64,000 nucleotides of DNA, taken from assembly GCA_023146365.1 (NCBI GenBank), contig JAGLCE010000026.1, positions 19,113-83,112 of the forward strand, in the 5' to 3' direction. The notes under the pieces were generated by a model that was not told the DNA's origin, searched no databases, and saw nothing but the letters and a program-made list of their open reading frames with translations. Within the stretch, counting starts at the first letter, position 1. Every line of letters starts with the position of its first letter. The translations under genes and the position numbers were made by a program. This DNA is from Endozoicomonadaceae bacterium (GTDB lineage: Bacteria > Pseudomonadota > Gammaproteobacteria > Pseudomonadales > Endozoicomonadaceae). This document shows, piece by piece, positions 1-9,207 of this stretch.

Positions 1-8
1 AGCGAGTG

Positions 9-45
9 GCATACGGAAATGACTAGTTGCATACGGAAATGACTA
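9..45 (+). repeat. Two 17-bp direct copies, 20-bp period, spanning the flrC start
   Basis: The 17-mer gcatacggaaatgacta occurs at 9-25 and again at 29-45, separated by 3 bp. The second copy contains the ATG used for the flrC-like gene, and the first contains an equivalent ATG at 19 that meets a stop after seven codons. This looks like a small tandem duplication of the translation start. The upstream gene, probably the sensor kinase partner, is outside the window. Confidence 0.8.
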
Positions 46-1379
46 AATACAGCGTCCTCATGGTAGGAAAAACAGGGCTTGACTCGCCTGTCAGTCAACA
101 GCTGGCATCGTTGCCGTTCACACTGGAAAAAGTGAATAATTGCGCTGCTGCTATTGATGTTATTGCACAAAAACCTATAACGCTGATCATCGCCAGCGAT
201 CATCTTCCCGATGCGTCCACCCTCGAATTTATCCAGCAGGTCGGTCGGCAGAACCCAACTCAACCCTTGATTATTGCCTCACCTGATGCCTGCATTGAGG
301 ATGCAGTTGCTGCCATTCATGCTGGCGCCAGTGACTTTATCGTCGGCAATATCACAATTGATCGATTAACAGCGCTCCTTGAGCGTCAACCTCCGATCGA
401 TCAGGACGACAATGATCCCATCACTGTGTCATCAGCCAGCCAGTCACTTCTCGCCATGGCCAAACAGGTAGCCAACACCAACACAACAGTACTAATCACT
501 GGCGATAGCGGTACCGGCAAGGAGATTCTGGCCCGTTATGTTCACCGACACTCTCCGCGTCAGGCACAGGCCTTCATTGCCATCAACTGCGCCGCAATAC
601 CGGAAACTCTGTTGGAATCAGAATTATTCGGCTATGTCAAAGGCGCATTCACAGGCGCCTATACCGGTCGACCCGGTAAGTTTGAACTAGCCAATGAAGG
701 TACATTATTTCTGGATGAAATTGGTGAAATCGCCGCACCATTGCAAGCCAAGCTGTTACGCGTATTGCAGGAACGGGAGGTAGAACGGATCGGTAGTCAC
801 CGGACCATCCGTCTCAATATTCGGATTATTGCCGCCACCAATCAAAATTTAGTCCAACGTGTCAACGACGGACACTTCCGTGAAGACCTGTTTTATCGGT
901 TAAATGTCTTTCCGCTCCACTGCCAACCATTACGAGAACGCCTTGACGATATATTGCCTCTTGCCCGTCACTTCCTGAGATGCACTGACCAGAGTCTTCA
1001 GTTCAGTCTCGAAGCAGAAACTGCACTGCTCAACCATGACTGGCCAGGCAATGCCAGGGAGCTTGATAACGTGATACAACGAGCATTGGTGCTCACTACC
1101 GGCAATATCATTTTTCCTGAAGCACTGATGTTGCCGCAGATAGCTGTCACTCACGAAAAGACAGACTTTCCCCTGCATTCAAACAAGCTACATAAGCGCA
1201 ACCGGATACTGGAGCAAGAACACATTATCAACACATTACGACGACACCAAGGAAATCGCACACGAACAGCGAAAACGCTGGACATTACTACCCGAACACT
1301 ACGTAACAAACTGGCTGATATTCGCCGCCAAGGACTAGATATTGACGCACTGATTGCTGAACCGCAAACCACAGAATAA
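39..1379 (+). CDS. flrC: FlrC/FleR-like sigma54-dependent flagellar activator with degenerate receiver
   Basis: This is an NtrC-family enhancer-binding protein that would drive sigma54 transcription of class III flagellar genes (basal body and hook). With the ATG at 39 it has 446 residues; an in-frame TTG at 27 would add four. Domains in order are a receiver-like region (about 1-115), an AAA+ domain with Walker A GDSGTGKE (155-162), the sigma54-contacting GAFTGA loop (202-207) and Walker B LFLDEI (223-228), and a Fis-type helix-turn-helix near 404-426. Asp54 lies at the expected phosphorylation site. The acidic pair after strand 1 is missing (Gly-Lys at 10-11), and the strand-5 Lys is not seen. 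It is followed 23 bp later by fliE, which supports a flagellar role. FleR is the Pseudomonas name. Confidence 0.88.
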   Translation: MTKYSVLMVGKTGLDSPVSQQLASLPFTLEKVNNCAAAIDVIAQKPITLIIASDHLPDASTLEFIQQVGRQNPTQPLIIASPDACIEDAVAAIHAGASDFIVGNITIDRLTALLERQPPIDQDDNDPITVSSASQSLLAMAKQVANTNTTVLITGDSGTGKEILARYVHRHSPRQAQAFIAINCAAIPETLLESELFGYVKGAFTGAYTGRPGKFELANEGTLFLDEIGEIAAPLQAKLLRVLQEREVERIGSHRTIRLNIRIIAATNQNLVQRVNDGHFREDLFYRLNVFPLHCQPLRERLDDILPLARHFLRCTDQSLQFSLEAETALLNHDWPGNARELDNVIQRALVLTTGNIIFPEALMLPQIAVTHEKTDFPLHSNKLHKRNRILEQEHIINTLRRHQGNRTRTAKTLDITTRTLRNKLADIRRQGLDIDALIAEPQTTE

Positions 1380-1402
1380 CCCAGACAAGAAGGAGAATGA
1401 AG

Positions 1403-1732
1403 ATGATCAAACCCATTGGCGATGAACAAACTCTATTCACACTAGGAAAACCGATTAATCTCGGCCCGAATAGCTCCATTGACTTGAATCGTTTTGGTCA
1501 CAGCGATGAGCAGGCTTCGTTCAGCTCCCTACTCAAGCAGGCGCTCGACAACGTCAATGGCATGCAGCAACACGCCAACTCCCGGATGCAAGCCATTGAA
1601 ACCGGCGCCAGTACCGATCTGGTAGGGGCAATGATAGCTAGCCAAAAGGCGACCCTGTCGTTCCAGGCGCTGATGCAGGTTCGAAATAAGGTGATTACTG
1701 CCTACGAAGAAGTCATGCGGATGCAAATCTAA
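1403..1732 (+). CDS. fliE: Flagellar hook-basal body protein FliE
   Basis: FliE joins the MS ring to the proximal rod and is exported early by the flagellar type III system. The C-terminal half has the family pattern: FSSLLKQALDNVN, then the helical stretch with ASTDLVGAMIASQKATLSFQ, and the ending NKVITAYEEVMRMQI. I chose the ATG at 1403 (109 residues) because the AAGGAG at 1390-1395 lies 7 nt before it. The ATG at 1397 is only 1 nt from that ribosome site. No promoter space separates it from the activator gene upstream, so it may be cotranscribed or use a promoter inside that gene. It heads fliEFGHIJ. Confidence 0.93.
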   Translation: MIKPIGDEQTLFTLGKPINLGPNSSIDLNRFGHSDEQASFSSLLKQALDNVNGMQQHANSRMQAIETGASTDLVGAMIASQKATLSFQALMQVRNKVITAYEEVMRMQI

Positions 1733-1755
1733 CAGAAAACTCTGGATAAGACATC

Positions 1756-3378
1756 ATGGCCGACGAAAAATCCAAAAAGTCATCACCGAACGACAACCTG
1801 AGCCGCTGGCAACAGATACTCAGCAATGTCAGCTCCATGATCAGAGAAAACCCAAAATACCAGGGTCTGATGCTGATCAGCTCGGCGGGAGCTCTTGCAC
1901 TATCCATTGTCCTTGTCATCTGGTCGAACGATAAGGATTATCAGCCGCTATATGGCAGCCAGGAAATCTACGATATCGGCAGTGTGACTGACACACTAAG
2001 GCAGTCCGACATCGCCTATCGGATGCATCCCACCACTGGTCAGGTGCTGATCGACGCCACTCGTTTACCAGAAGCAAGGATGCAACTAGCTGCATCGGGC
2101 ATCAAACCAAACAGCCCGGAAGGGATGGAGGTACTGGACAAAGAGCAGCCACTTGGAACTAGTCAGTTTTTGGAAAACGTCCGTTACCGTCGAGGGCTAG
2201 AAGGCGAACTGGCACGCACCATAATCAGTCTCAGACCGGTGCGTAACGCCCGCGTTCATCTTGCCATGCCTCGAAAAAGTGCTTTTGTTCGAAAAGCTGA
2301 AAAACCGAGTGCTTCGATATTCGTCGACATGGTTCCTGGGCAGACCCTCAAAAAATCCCAGGTGGAATCAATCGTCAACCTTGTCGCCGGCAGTGTGCCT
2401 GGAATGACTAATAACGCGATCGCCATTGTCGATCAAAACGGTACTCTTCTATCTCGGGAAATATCCAGGAGTGGCAATGGTCTGGAGCTGGCCGAGCGTC
2501 AACTGGAGTATATCAACAAGCTGGAGAAAACCTATGAAAACCGAGTCAGCGCACTGCTGGAGCCGATCGTAGGCTACGGCAATTTTCGCGTAGAAATAGC
2601 AGCCGATGTCAATTTAAACCGTATTGAGCAGACCTCGGAAGAGTACTCCCCTAAGAAAAAATCCGTCCGGAGTGAACACTCCAGCGAACGTAGTGACTCC
2701 GCCAGCGGGGGCGGCATGCCAGGCACTTTAACTAATGTGCCGCCATCGACCGAAGATGAACACTCCAATCAATCCGGTCAAAAAGAGATTGTCCGTACCC
2801 GTAACTACGAGCTGGACCGAACCGTAAAGCACGAGACCCGACAACTGGGCAACGTCAACCGTCTAAGTATCGCCGTTATTTTGAATGAAAGCGCTATGGC
2901 AAGCGGTAACGTAAAGATGGAAGATCTGCAGCAACTGGTGCGTGATGCCATCGGATTTACTGAAGCCCGTAATGATCAGATTAGTATTCATACCGCCAAT
3001 TTCGTCGCCAATGATTTCACTAATGAGGACACTATCCCCTGGTGGGAATCACCCCAGATCCTTTACTACTTTCGCTATTTGATCGGCTGCATCCTCAGCC
3101 TTGCGGTCATCATGTTTCTGCTACGTCCTCTGATTCAACGTATTGTCGCCCCAGCAGATTCTTTGCCACTAACGGTAGATGAAGCTGCTTCCGAAACTGC
3201 GGCTGCCTTCAAGTCAGCGCATCCAGACCTGGGAATGTTCTCTGATGAATCACTTTCGCTGCTACCTCCCGAGGTAGCTGACTTTGAAACCCAACTGGTC
3301 AGCGCCAGAAAACTGGCTTACAAGGAGCCGGAGCGAGTGGCGCAGGTCGTTAAAATGTGGATGAATGCAGAATCATGA
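1756..3378 (+). CDS. fliF: Flagellar MS-ring protein FliF
   Basis: FliF is the inner-membrane ring on which the flagellum is built. The 540-residue product has a first membrane segment around 36-56 and a second around 435-458, with the large periplasmic ring-building region between them. That region includes the conserved NVRYRRGLEGELARTI stretch and a Gly/Ser/Pro-rich loop near residue 320. The cytoplasmic tail ends in KLAYKEPERVAQVVKMWMN, the part that in the family docks FliG. Its stop overlaps the fliG start by ATGA, implying translational coupling. Length is typical for gammaproteobacteria. Confidence 0.96.
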   Translation: MADEKSKKSSPNDNLSRWQQILSNVSSMIRENPKYQGLMLISSAGALALSIVLVIWSNDKDYQPLYGSQEIYDIGSVTDTLRQSDIAYRMHPTTGQVLIDATRLPEARMQLAASGIKPNSPEGMEVLDKEQPLGTSQFLENVRYRRGLEGELARTIISLRPVRNARVHLAMPRKSAFVRKAEKPSASIFVDMVPGQTLKKSQVESIVNLVAGSVPGMTNNAIAIVDQNGTLLSREISRSGNGLELAERQLEYINKLEKTYENRVSALLEPIVGYGNFRVEIAADVNLNRIEQTSEEYSPKKKSVRSEHSSERSDSASGGGMPGTLTNVPPSTEDEHSNQSGQKEIVRTRNYELDRTVKHETRQLGNVNRLSIAVILNESAMASGNVKMEDLQQLVRDAIGFTEARNDQISIHTANFVANDFTNEDTIPWWESPQILYYFRYLIGCILSLAVIMFLLRPLIQRIVAPADSLPLTVDEAASETAAAFKSAHPDLGMFSDESLSLLPPEVADFETQLVSARKLAYKEPERVAQVVKMWMNAES

Positions 3379-4391
3379 GTAACGACAACAATAAAATAAG
3401 CCAGACCGCCAGAAATGTCGCCATTCTGCTGCTAAGCCTTGGTGAAAAAGGTGCGGCTCATGTCTTCAAAAATCTGAGCAAGCAAGAAGTTCGTCAGATC
3501 ACCACGGCCATGGCGACCATGCCACCTCTTCGACGGGATGAGGTTCAGGGCATTCTGAGCCAGTTTTTTCATGAGTATCGTTATGAAGCAGGCTTCATCG
3601 GCGGTACCAAACAGTATCTGGAGAAAAGCCTACAGCTGGCCATGGGCGAAAAAGATGCGAACAAGATGATGGAATCCATCTTTGGCCATGAAGAGAGTGG
3701 CAACGGTATGGAGATGATCAAGTGGATGGGTTCTTCAACAATTGCGGAGCTGATCGCCAATGAGCATCCTCAGCTACAGGCTGTTCTACTAGCCAATCTG
3801 GATCCGAAACAGGCGTCAGAAGTCCTCAAACGCTTACCTCAACACTGCCACAACGATCTATTGGCCCGCCTCGCCAAGCTGGAGGAATTACATCCGGCCA
3901 TCATTCAAGAACTAAACGCCATGTTCGATGACAACATGGTCGAACTGAACTCAGGTCATAACACCGCCATCAGCGGCATGCGTCAGGTCGCCGACATCAT
4001 GAATCGAATGAATGATGAACAGACCAAGGGACTTATTGAACACTTCAAGAAACAGGATGAAAAACTGGCCGAAGAACTCGAAAACCATATGTTTGTTTTT
4101 GACAATCTCGCCAAGGTCAATGATGAAGCCATTAACCGCATTGTTGCCGAAGTATCTCAGGAAGTGCTCGTCATGGCACTGAAAGGTTCGTCGGACGAGC
4201 TAATGAATATGGTCATGGGCAACATGGCCAAGAGTTCCGCCAAATACCTGCAGGACGACATTGATAACCTAGGCAGTGTCAGAGCCAGTCAAGTTCAAGC
4301 CGCGCGTAAAGAGATGCTCGACACTGCCAGAAAGCTAGCCGATGAAGGTGAAATCGAGCTGAACTTCAGAGATGAAGAGATGATTGAATAA
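3375..4391 (+). CDS. fliG: Flagellar motor switch protein FliG
   Basis: FliG is the torque-generating component of the cytoplasmic C ring. It binds FliF with its N-terminus and meets the stator with its C-terminus. The start is the ATG at 3375 that overlaps the fliF stop (ATGA), giving 338 residues. An in-frame ATG at 3357 lies inside fliF and is less likely. Seen in the sequence are the N-terminal NVAILLLSLGEKGAAHVFKN, the middle-domain EHPQLQAVLLANLDPKQASE, and a C-terminal charged helix region ending in ARKLADEGEIELNFR. All are diagnostic of FliG. It lies between fliF and fliH, as usual. Confidence 0.96.
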   Translation: MSNDNNKISQTARNVAILLLSLGEKGAAHVFKNLSKQEVRQITTAMATMPPLRRDEVQGILSQFFHEYRYEAGFIGGTKQYLEKSLQLAMGEKDANKMMESIFGHEESGNGMEMIKWMGSSTIAELIANEHPQLQAVLLANLDPKQASEVLKRLPQHCHNDLLARLAKLEELHPAIIQELNAMFDDNMVELNSGHNTAISGMRQVADIMNRMNDEQTKGLIEHFKKQDEKLAEELENHMFVFDNLAKVNDEAINRIVAEVSQEVLVMALKGSSDELMNMVMGNMAKSSAKYLQDDIDNLGSVRASQVQAARKEMLDTARKLADEGEIELNFRDEEMIE

Positions 4392-4417
4392 CACGCAACA
4401 AACGCAAGGATAGCAAT

Positions 4418-5287
4418 ATGAAACATTCAAGTCGTGTTATTCGCTCAAAAGTTGCAGAGTGTCAGCGAGTCAGCTTTCCGGCATTTCGTCGTCCGACTCA
4501 ACAGGGTGCCTTGGAGATTAACACCGGCAATCAGGAAATGACGCCGTCGCGTGTCGTGCACCATCCGCTGGAAACCGACACAAAGCATCCCGATGTTAAT
4601 ACGCTCACCGATCAGAACAGTGCCTATATCAAGGCTAACAGTGCTCAGGGATTTGCAGAGGGTTATCACCAAGGAATGGAGCAAGCACAGAAAGACGGCC
4701 TAGAACAGGGAAAGAAACAGGGACTTGAAGAAGGTCGGGCAGAGGGCCTTTCGGAAGGCCGCCAAGAAGGCTTTGAAAAGGGTATGCAGGAAGGCATAAC
4801 CAGTGGTCGCGAGCAGGCTTACCAGGAATCACTCGTCAACCATGAGCAGGAACTCAATGCTCTGACTCTTCAACTAAACAGCCTTCTGACTCAGGTACGC
4901 CATCTCTATGAAAATCGTCGGGATGAAATGGGCCAATGGCTCTCAACACTGGTGGAAACCATTGTTCGTCAGATTATCTGCAGTGAACCCAAAAACCGTC
5001 CAGATCAGATCTATCGTGTGGTTCGTAACACCTTGCAAAGCCTGCCATCCAACAACGGCACTTTCAAGATTTACCTGAACCCAGTCGATTCCGAGCGCCT
5101 GCTACAGTTCAAGCCTGAGCTTCGTGAACAATGGGACATTTTTGCAGCCTCTGAAATAGAGTCAGGCAACTGCCGAATAGAAAATGGAGAGATGGAAGCG
5201 GAGACCAACGTTGAACAACGTATTCAGGATTGTCTAGACATGGTCAAACTCTACATGCCAGATGAAATCGAGGAGCGATTTTCATGA
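4418..5287 (+). CDS. fliH: Flagellar export apparatus regulator FliH
   Basis: FliH holds and restrains the export ATPase FliI and links it to the C ring. The 289-residue protein has a poorly conserved N-terminus. A run of about fifteen short repeats of the type EGxxxGxxxG follows (about residues 77-135, rich in Gly, Glu, Gln), the hallmark glycine-zipper region of FliH. The C-terminal domain includes LVETIVRQIICSEP and SGNCRIENGEMEAE, which binds FliI. It overlaps fliI by 4 bp (ATGA), consistent with coupled synthesis of the two partners. Confidence 0.92.
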   Translation: MKHSSRVIRSKVAECQRVSFPAFRRPTQQGALEINTGNQEMTPSRVVHHPLETDTKHPDVNTLTDQNSAYIKANSAQGFAEGYHQGMEQAQKDGLEQGKKQGLEEGRAEGLSEGRQEGFEKGMQEGITSGREQAYQESLVNHEQELNALTLQLNSLLTQVRHLYENRRDEMGQWLSTLVETIVRQIICSEPKNRPDQIYRVVRNTLQSLPSNNGTFKIYLNPVDSERLLQFKPELREQWDIFAASEIESGNCRIENGEMEAETNVEQRIQDCLDMVKLYMPDEIEERFS

Positions 5288-6663
5288 CAGCTTCCAAGAA
5301 ATACGATACCACATTATCCTTAGCGGACAGAATAAAAGCGCTACCCACTGCACGCATCTACGGCAGGCTTACCCGTATGACGGGTCTATTGCTCGAAGCC
5401 TCCGGCTGTCAACTGGCGGTGGGAGATCGCTGCCGAATTGAATCACGCCGCGAACAGCGCCACATGGAAGCTGAGGTTGTGGGATTCAATGGTTCGATTC
5501 ACTTCCTGATGTCACTGAGCCATACCACCAGCTTGCAGCCAGGTGACCGAGTATTACCCCTAGGACATGACACAATGATCCCTGTGGGCACCCGTTTTCT
5601 TGGTCGAGTCATCAACGGACTGGCTGAACCACTGGATAATCTGGGTAATATCCGAGCTGATGACTTTATCAATCTGCACAGCACGCCCATCAATCCGCTA
5701 CATCGCAAGCCCATCACTGAACCCCTAGATGTCGGCGTACGTCCTATCAACGGCCTGTTAAGCGTCGGCAAAGGTCAGCGTATCGGCCTTATGGCTGGCA
5801 GTGGTGTCGGTAAAAGCATCCTGTTGAGCATGATGACCCGTAACACCACCGCCGATATCACCGTCGTCGGCATGATCGGTGAACGAGGCCGTGAGGTGAA
5901 GGAGTTCATTGAACACACCCTAGGGCCAGAAGGATTAGCTAAAACCGTGGTCATCGCCGCCCCTGCCGATGAATCTCCCGTCATGCGCCTACGAGCTGCT
6001 TTACTCTGTCACCGAATAGCAGAGTATTATCGAGATAGTGGCAAAGACGTTCTGCTGCTGATGGACTCCCTGACCCGCTACGCTCAGGCTCAACGAGAAA
6101 TTGCTTTATCTGTCGGAGAGCCTCCAGCCACCCGTGGCTACACGCCATCCGTGTTCAGCCAGATTCCAAAATTGGTGGAGAGAGCAGGGAACGGAGCTCA
6201 TGGTAGCGGCTCCATCACAGCGTTCTATACCGTCCTCGCAGAAGGTGATGACCAGCAGGACCCCATTGTTGACGCAGCACGCTCCATTCTAGATGGTCAT
6301 ATCGTTCTGAGTCGGGAACTGGCAGACAGCGGCCACTACCCCGCTATCGACATTGGCTCGTCCATTAGCCGAGCCATGCCGCAAATTACCGATGAAACCC
6401 ATCAAAAAGCGGCTCAGGCCTTTCGCCATTACTACTCTCGCTATCACCAGTTCCGGGACATGGTAGCCATCGGAGCCTATCAGCGGGGTGCTGATCCAGA
6501 ACTGGATCGTGCCATTCAGCTCTACCCAATGATGCAGGGCTACCTCAAACAAGGCATGTATGAACGGGTTGATCATGCCAGTTGTATACAGCAGCTCTAC
6601 TCACTCTGGCAAGGCAGTGCCACGTCAGCACCCATCTCAGGTAAGGATACGGAGGTCGCATGA
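5284..6663 (+). CDS. fliI: Flagellum-specific ATP synthase FliI
   Basis: FliI is the F1-beta-like ATPase that prepares substrates for flagellar type III export. The protein has 459 residues. Walker A AGSGVGKS is at 171-178, and VLLLMDSLTRYAQAQREI carries Walker B. The motif GERGREVKEF and the ARSILDGHIVLSRELAD stretch match FliI/YscN. It overlaps fliH at its start and fliJ at its end by 4 bp each. FliI is distinguished from a virulence-type ATPase by the flanking fliH and fliJ. Confidence 0.96.
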   Translation: MTASKKYDTTLSLADRIKALPTARIYGRLTRMTGLLLEASGCQLAVGDRCRIESRREQRHMEAEVVGFNGSIHFLMSLSHTTSLQPGDRVLPLGHDTMIPVGTRFLGRVINGLAEPLDNLGNIRADDFINLHSTPINPLHRKPITEPLDVGVRPINGLLSVGKGQRIGLMAGSGVGKSILLSMMTRNTTADITVVGMIGERGREVKEFIEHTLGPEGLAKTVVIAAPADESPVMRLRAALLCHRIAEYYRDSGKDVLLLMDSLTRYAQAQREIALSVGEPPATRGYTPSVFSQIPKLVERAGNGAHGSGSITAFYTVLAEGDDQQDPIVDAARSILDGHIVLSRELADSGHYPAIDIGSSISRAMPQITDETHQKAAQAFRHYYSRYHQFRDMVAIGAYQRGADPELDRAIQLYPMMQGYLKQGMYERVDHASCIQQLYSLWQGSATSAPISGKDTEVA

Positions 6664-7100
6664 GTACATCCATTCATCTGTTCAAGAAATGTCTCGACAT
6701 TCAGCAACAACGCCATCGTGATGCCATGAAAAAGGCGTTTCAGTCCGAACAAAGCCTCAATCAGCAGCGTGAGCAACTAACATACCTGCAACATGCCATC
6801 AACGAATATAAGATAGAAACGAATACCCAAGTAACGTCTATATCCATCATCAACTTAGTTAACTTTCGAAGCCTTTTACAGAAAGTGTTTGATCTTCAAC
6901 AACAACGAGTCAGCCAGAATGAAAACGAATATAACCAGCTGAGCCTGCAGGCCGCCGGTGAACACCGAAAACTGAAAGCCATGGAAAAACTATTAGAAAA
7001 GATGCAGCAAAAAAACCGTCTGAAACTCATCAAACTTGAACAAAGGATGCTTGATGACCATGCAGTACGGCAATATATTAATCAGCGTCAGGATGCCTGA
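6660..7100 (+). CDS. fliJ: Flagellar export chaperone-like stalk protein FliJ
   Basis: FliJ forms the coiled-coil stalk of the FliHIJ export ATPase. The 146-residue sequence is almost entirely Gln/Glu/Lys-rich heptad helix with no domain motif, which is the family's appearance. Its identity rests on length, coiled-coil character and position directly after fliI (ATGA overlap). It ends at 7100, with no gap before the convergent flgN stop at 7101, so neither transcript has an intergenic terminator. Confidence 0.85.
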   Translation: MSTSIHLFKKCLDIQQQRHRDAMKKAFQSEQSLNQQREQLTYLQHAINEYKIETNTQVTSISIINLVNFRSLLQKVFDLQQQRVSQNENEYNQLSLQAAGEHRKLKAMEKLLEKMQQKNRLKLIKLEQRMLDDHAVRQYINQRQDA

Positions 7101-7592
7101 TTAAACTCGACCGATGTTTCTAAGAGAGCTGGGGCGCTCAAGCTGACCGCCCTGGTTGTACGATGGATTAGCGACAGCGTAACCCCAAAATAGCTCAGCC
7201 AACCGAGTATTGGCAGATTTCAACCGCCGCTGCAGGCGACCATTCATCTGATTCATATCACGACAGTTCACCATGCGCTTGCGAATCGCGATCCACAGCT
7301 GCCGTCCCTCGTCCTGACAGTCGGCAGATAATCCGGTAAGCAGTTGCTCCATGCCTACTCCATCCAGCGTCAAACCGCGAGAGGTGAGTGTCTGGTTACG
7401 TTGAGCCGCATCGACTCCCAACTCTTCAAGCAACTCCGTCAGCCGACGACATTCCTGCTCCAGCGAAATCATATCCCGCGACAGCAAGTAACTATACTGC
7501 CGCTCCAACAGTTGCTCCATCTGGATCAACAGCCCATTCGTCTGACGAAAAGCTGTCATAATGCTTACAGATGAATCCGTCAATGCTGTCAT
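7101..7592 (-). CDS. flgN: Flagellar export chaperone FlgN-like
   Basis: FlgN is the cytosolic chaperone for the hook-filament junction proteins FlgK and FlgL. The product is a 163-residue helical protein with LLIQMEQLLERQYSYLLSRD near its N-terminus and a Gln/Asn-rich C-terminus (NCRDMNQMNGRLQRRLKSAN), typical of FlgN. The ATG at 7592 overlaps the last base of the flgM stop; a GTG one codon upstream is an alternative. It forms a two-gene unit with flgM. FlgN is poorly conserved, so the call leans on the neighbour. Confidence 0.82.
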   Translation of the reverse strand: MTALTDSSVSIMTAFRQTNGLLIQMEQLLERQYSYLLSRDMISLEQECRRLTELLEELGVDAAQRNQTLTSRGLTLDGVGMEQLLTGLSADCQDEGRQLWIAIRKRMVNCRDMNQMNGRLQRRLKSANTRLAELFWGYAVANPSYNQGGQLERPSSLRNIGRV

Positions 7593-7894
7593 CACTCAAT
7601 ATCCTCAAGAAAATTTTCAAACTGCTGGATCTTTTTGGCCAGCAGCTCTCTGTTCACAGGCATATTCCCCGACTTAATGGCCTCGCGCAACGCTTCCACG
7701 CGCACCATATCAATCACTGGAAATTGCTCTGCCTCATCCTCCAAAAGGCTGAGCGACCGAGCTTGGTCACTCAGCTCCAGCCGATCCGTACCAGTAATGC
7801 CCGAAGGGGCAGTCACTGGCTTAGAATTAGAAGCCGTTGAACCCGATACACGACCGCTTAGGCTCTGTTTGTTCACCCTACTTATTTTGGACAT
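7592..7894 (-). CDS. flgM: Anti-sigma28 factor FlgM
   Basis: FlgM binds and holds sigma28 (FliA) until the hook is complete and it is exported. The 100-residue protein has an unstructured Ser/Thr-rich N-terminus and a conserved C-terminal helix pair: DRLELSDQARSL, then VRVEALREAIKSG and NRELLAKKIQQFE. This is the FlgM sigma-binding pattern. It is transcribed away from the flgL end of the rod/hook operon, with its own candidate sigma28 promoter upstream, and is coupled to flgN. Confidence 0.93.
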   Translation of the reverse strand: MSKISRVNKQSLSGRVSGSTASNSKPVTAPSGITGTDRLELSDQARSLSLLEDEAEQFPVIDMVRVEALREAIKSGNMPVNRELLAKKIQQFENFLEDIE

Positions 7895-7927
7895 AACGAA
7901 CTCTTATTTCTGACAATGCAGACTTAG

Positions 7928-7954
7928 CAATCGGTAATTATCTGTAAATCTTTA
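7928..7954 (-). promoter_or_regulatory. Candidate sigma28 (FliA) promoter of flgMN
   Basis: On the minus strand TAAA (7954-7951) is followed after 15 nt by ACCGATTG (7935-7928). The flagellar sigma28 consensus is TAAA-N15-GCCGATAA. It lies 34 bp upstream of the flgM start. Autoregulated late transcription of flgM from a FliA promoter is known in related bacteria. The -10 element matches at five of eight positions. Confidence 0.55.
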
Positions 7955-8025
7955 ATCTGCCTACATTTAACCTCACGTTGTCTCGCTGCTTTTCTGGCAG
8001 ATATTCAACAGTCTGCCAAAGCTAA

Positions 8026-9192
8026 TCAACGCAAATAATCGAACAGCGACATCTTCTGAATCTTGACAAAAGTCTGCTGTGCGGCGCTCAATGCTGTCTG
8101 CTGCAAATTGAACCGAGAGATCGCTTCGGCATAATCCAGATCTTCCAAGCCTGAGCGCAGTGTCTGGTTCATCAATATGACATCCGCATGGCTGTTGCCA
8201 ATCAATGATATGGTATTCAGACGCCCGCCAACTCGTGTCTGAACCTGCCCTGTCTTGGCGATCGTGTTATCAATCGTATTGAGCATGTCTCCCAGCACGT
8301 CTCCCTGTACAAAGTCTCCCCCACTGGTGATCGCTGAAGCAAAGTTCGCCAGTGCAGTAAAAGTATCAACGGATTTTAACGTAAAACGGTCACCTACAGC
8401 GGTTGCGCCATCTATTGTGGTCGAGACCACGCCGGCAATCGTCAGCTCATCGCCCGTGACAACCGTTGGTAGCAAAACTGCCGGCCCACCACCCTTGGGG
8501 GTAGCCGTTGTTGTCCATGTACCAGCAACATTTTCCACAACAACATTGTCGTAAGCACTAAATGTCTGCAGATCAAGAATGCTCGTATCTTTCAAAGTGG
8601 CCGTTCCTACCACAGTAACTGCATGAACCCCGCTGCCGAAAAAGATGTCAGACCCTGGGTCATTGGCCGAAATATCCGTCGAACCGCTAACTGACACCTG
8701 TTTTTTATCTTCCGAACCCTGGTATACATACACCCCCGGCGTAGTGGTCTCGACTACCGGTGCCGTCTGAGTCTTCAAGCCTGAAAAAAAGTACTGCCCA
8801 TCGGCTCGCTGGTAATTAACCAAACTGAGCAATGCATCCGCCTGTTTCTCAATCACGCCAGACATGGACTTCAAGCCATCCACCCCTAAGGCTACATTAC
8901 CAGCCGATAAGATGGTTTCACGTATACCCTGAAGAGTATTGACCATATTGGTGAGCAGGGTTTCCTCCTGCCTTAACACATTATCCAAGGCATCAATGTT
9001 GTCATTGTACTGTTCAAGAAAGGACAATTCTTTGTTTAGTTGCATTATCTGTACAGTATCCAGAGCATCATCAGAAGGCTGCCGCAACCGCTTACCTGAT
9101 GTAATGTCAGCATAGGTTTTGGCCAGTTCGCCCCCCTGCTGTTGCATAGAAGAAACCATCATGTTACTAATCTGTGCTGTGCTCACACGCAT
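8026..9192 (-). CDS. flgL: Hook-filament junction protein FlgL (HAP3)
   Basis: FlgL is the second of the two adaptor proteins between hook and filament, and it resembles flagellin at both ends. The protein has 388 residues. The N-terminal MRVSTAQISNMMVSSMQQQGGELAKTY and the C-terminal SRFNLQQTALSAAQQTFVKIQKMSLFDYLR match FlgL, and the middle is variable and Thr/Val-rich. A strong ribosome site (AAGGAGG) precedes the ATG. It is the last gene of the flgB-to-flgL operon, 15 bp after flgK. Confidence 0.94.
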   Translation of the reverse strand: MRVSTAQISNMMVSSMQQQGGELAKTYADITSGKRLRQPSDDALDTVQIMQLNKELSFLEQYNDNIDALDNVLRQEETLLTNMVNTLQGIRETILSAGNVALGVDGLKSMSGVIEKQADALLSLVNYQRADGQYFFSGLKTQTAPVVETTTPGVYVYQGSEDKKQVSVSGSTDISANDPGSDIFFGSGVHAVTVVGTATLKDTSILDLQTFSAYDNVVVENVAGTWTTTATPKGGGPAVLLPTVVTGDELTIAGVVSTTIDGATAVGDRFTLKSVDTFTALANFASAITSGGDFVQGDVLGDMLNTIDNTIAKTGQVQTRVGGRLNTISLIGNSHADVILMNQTLRSGLEDLDYAEAISRFNLQQTALSAAQQTFVKIQKMSLFDYLR

Positions 9193-9207
9193 GGTATTAC
9201 CTCCTTG

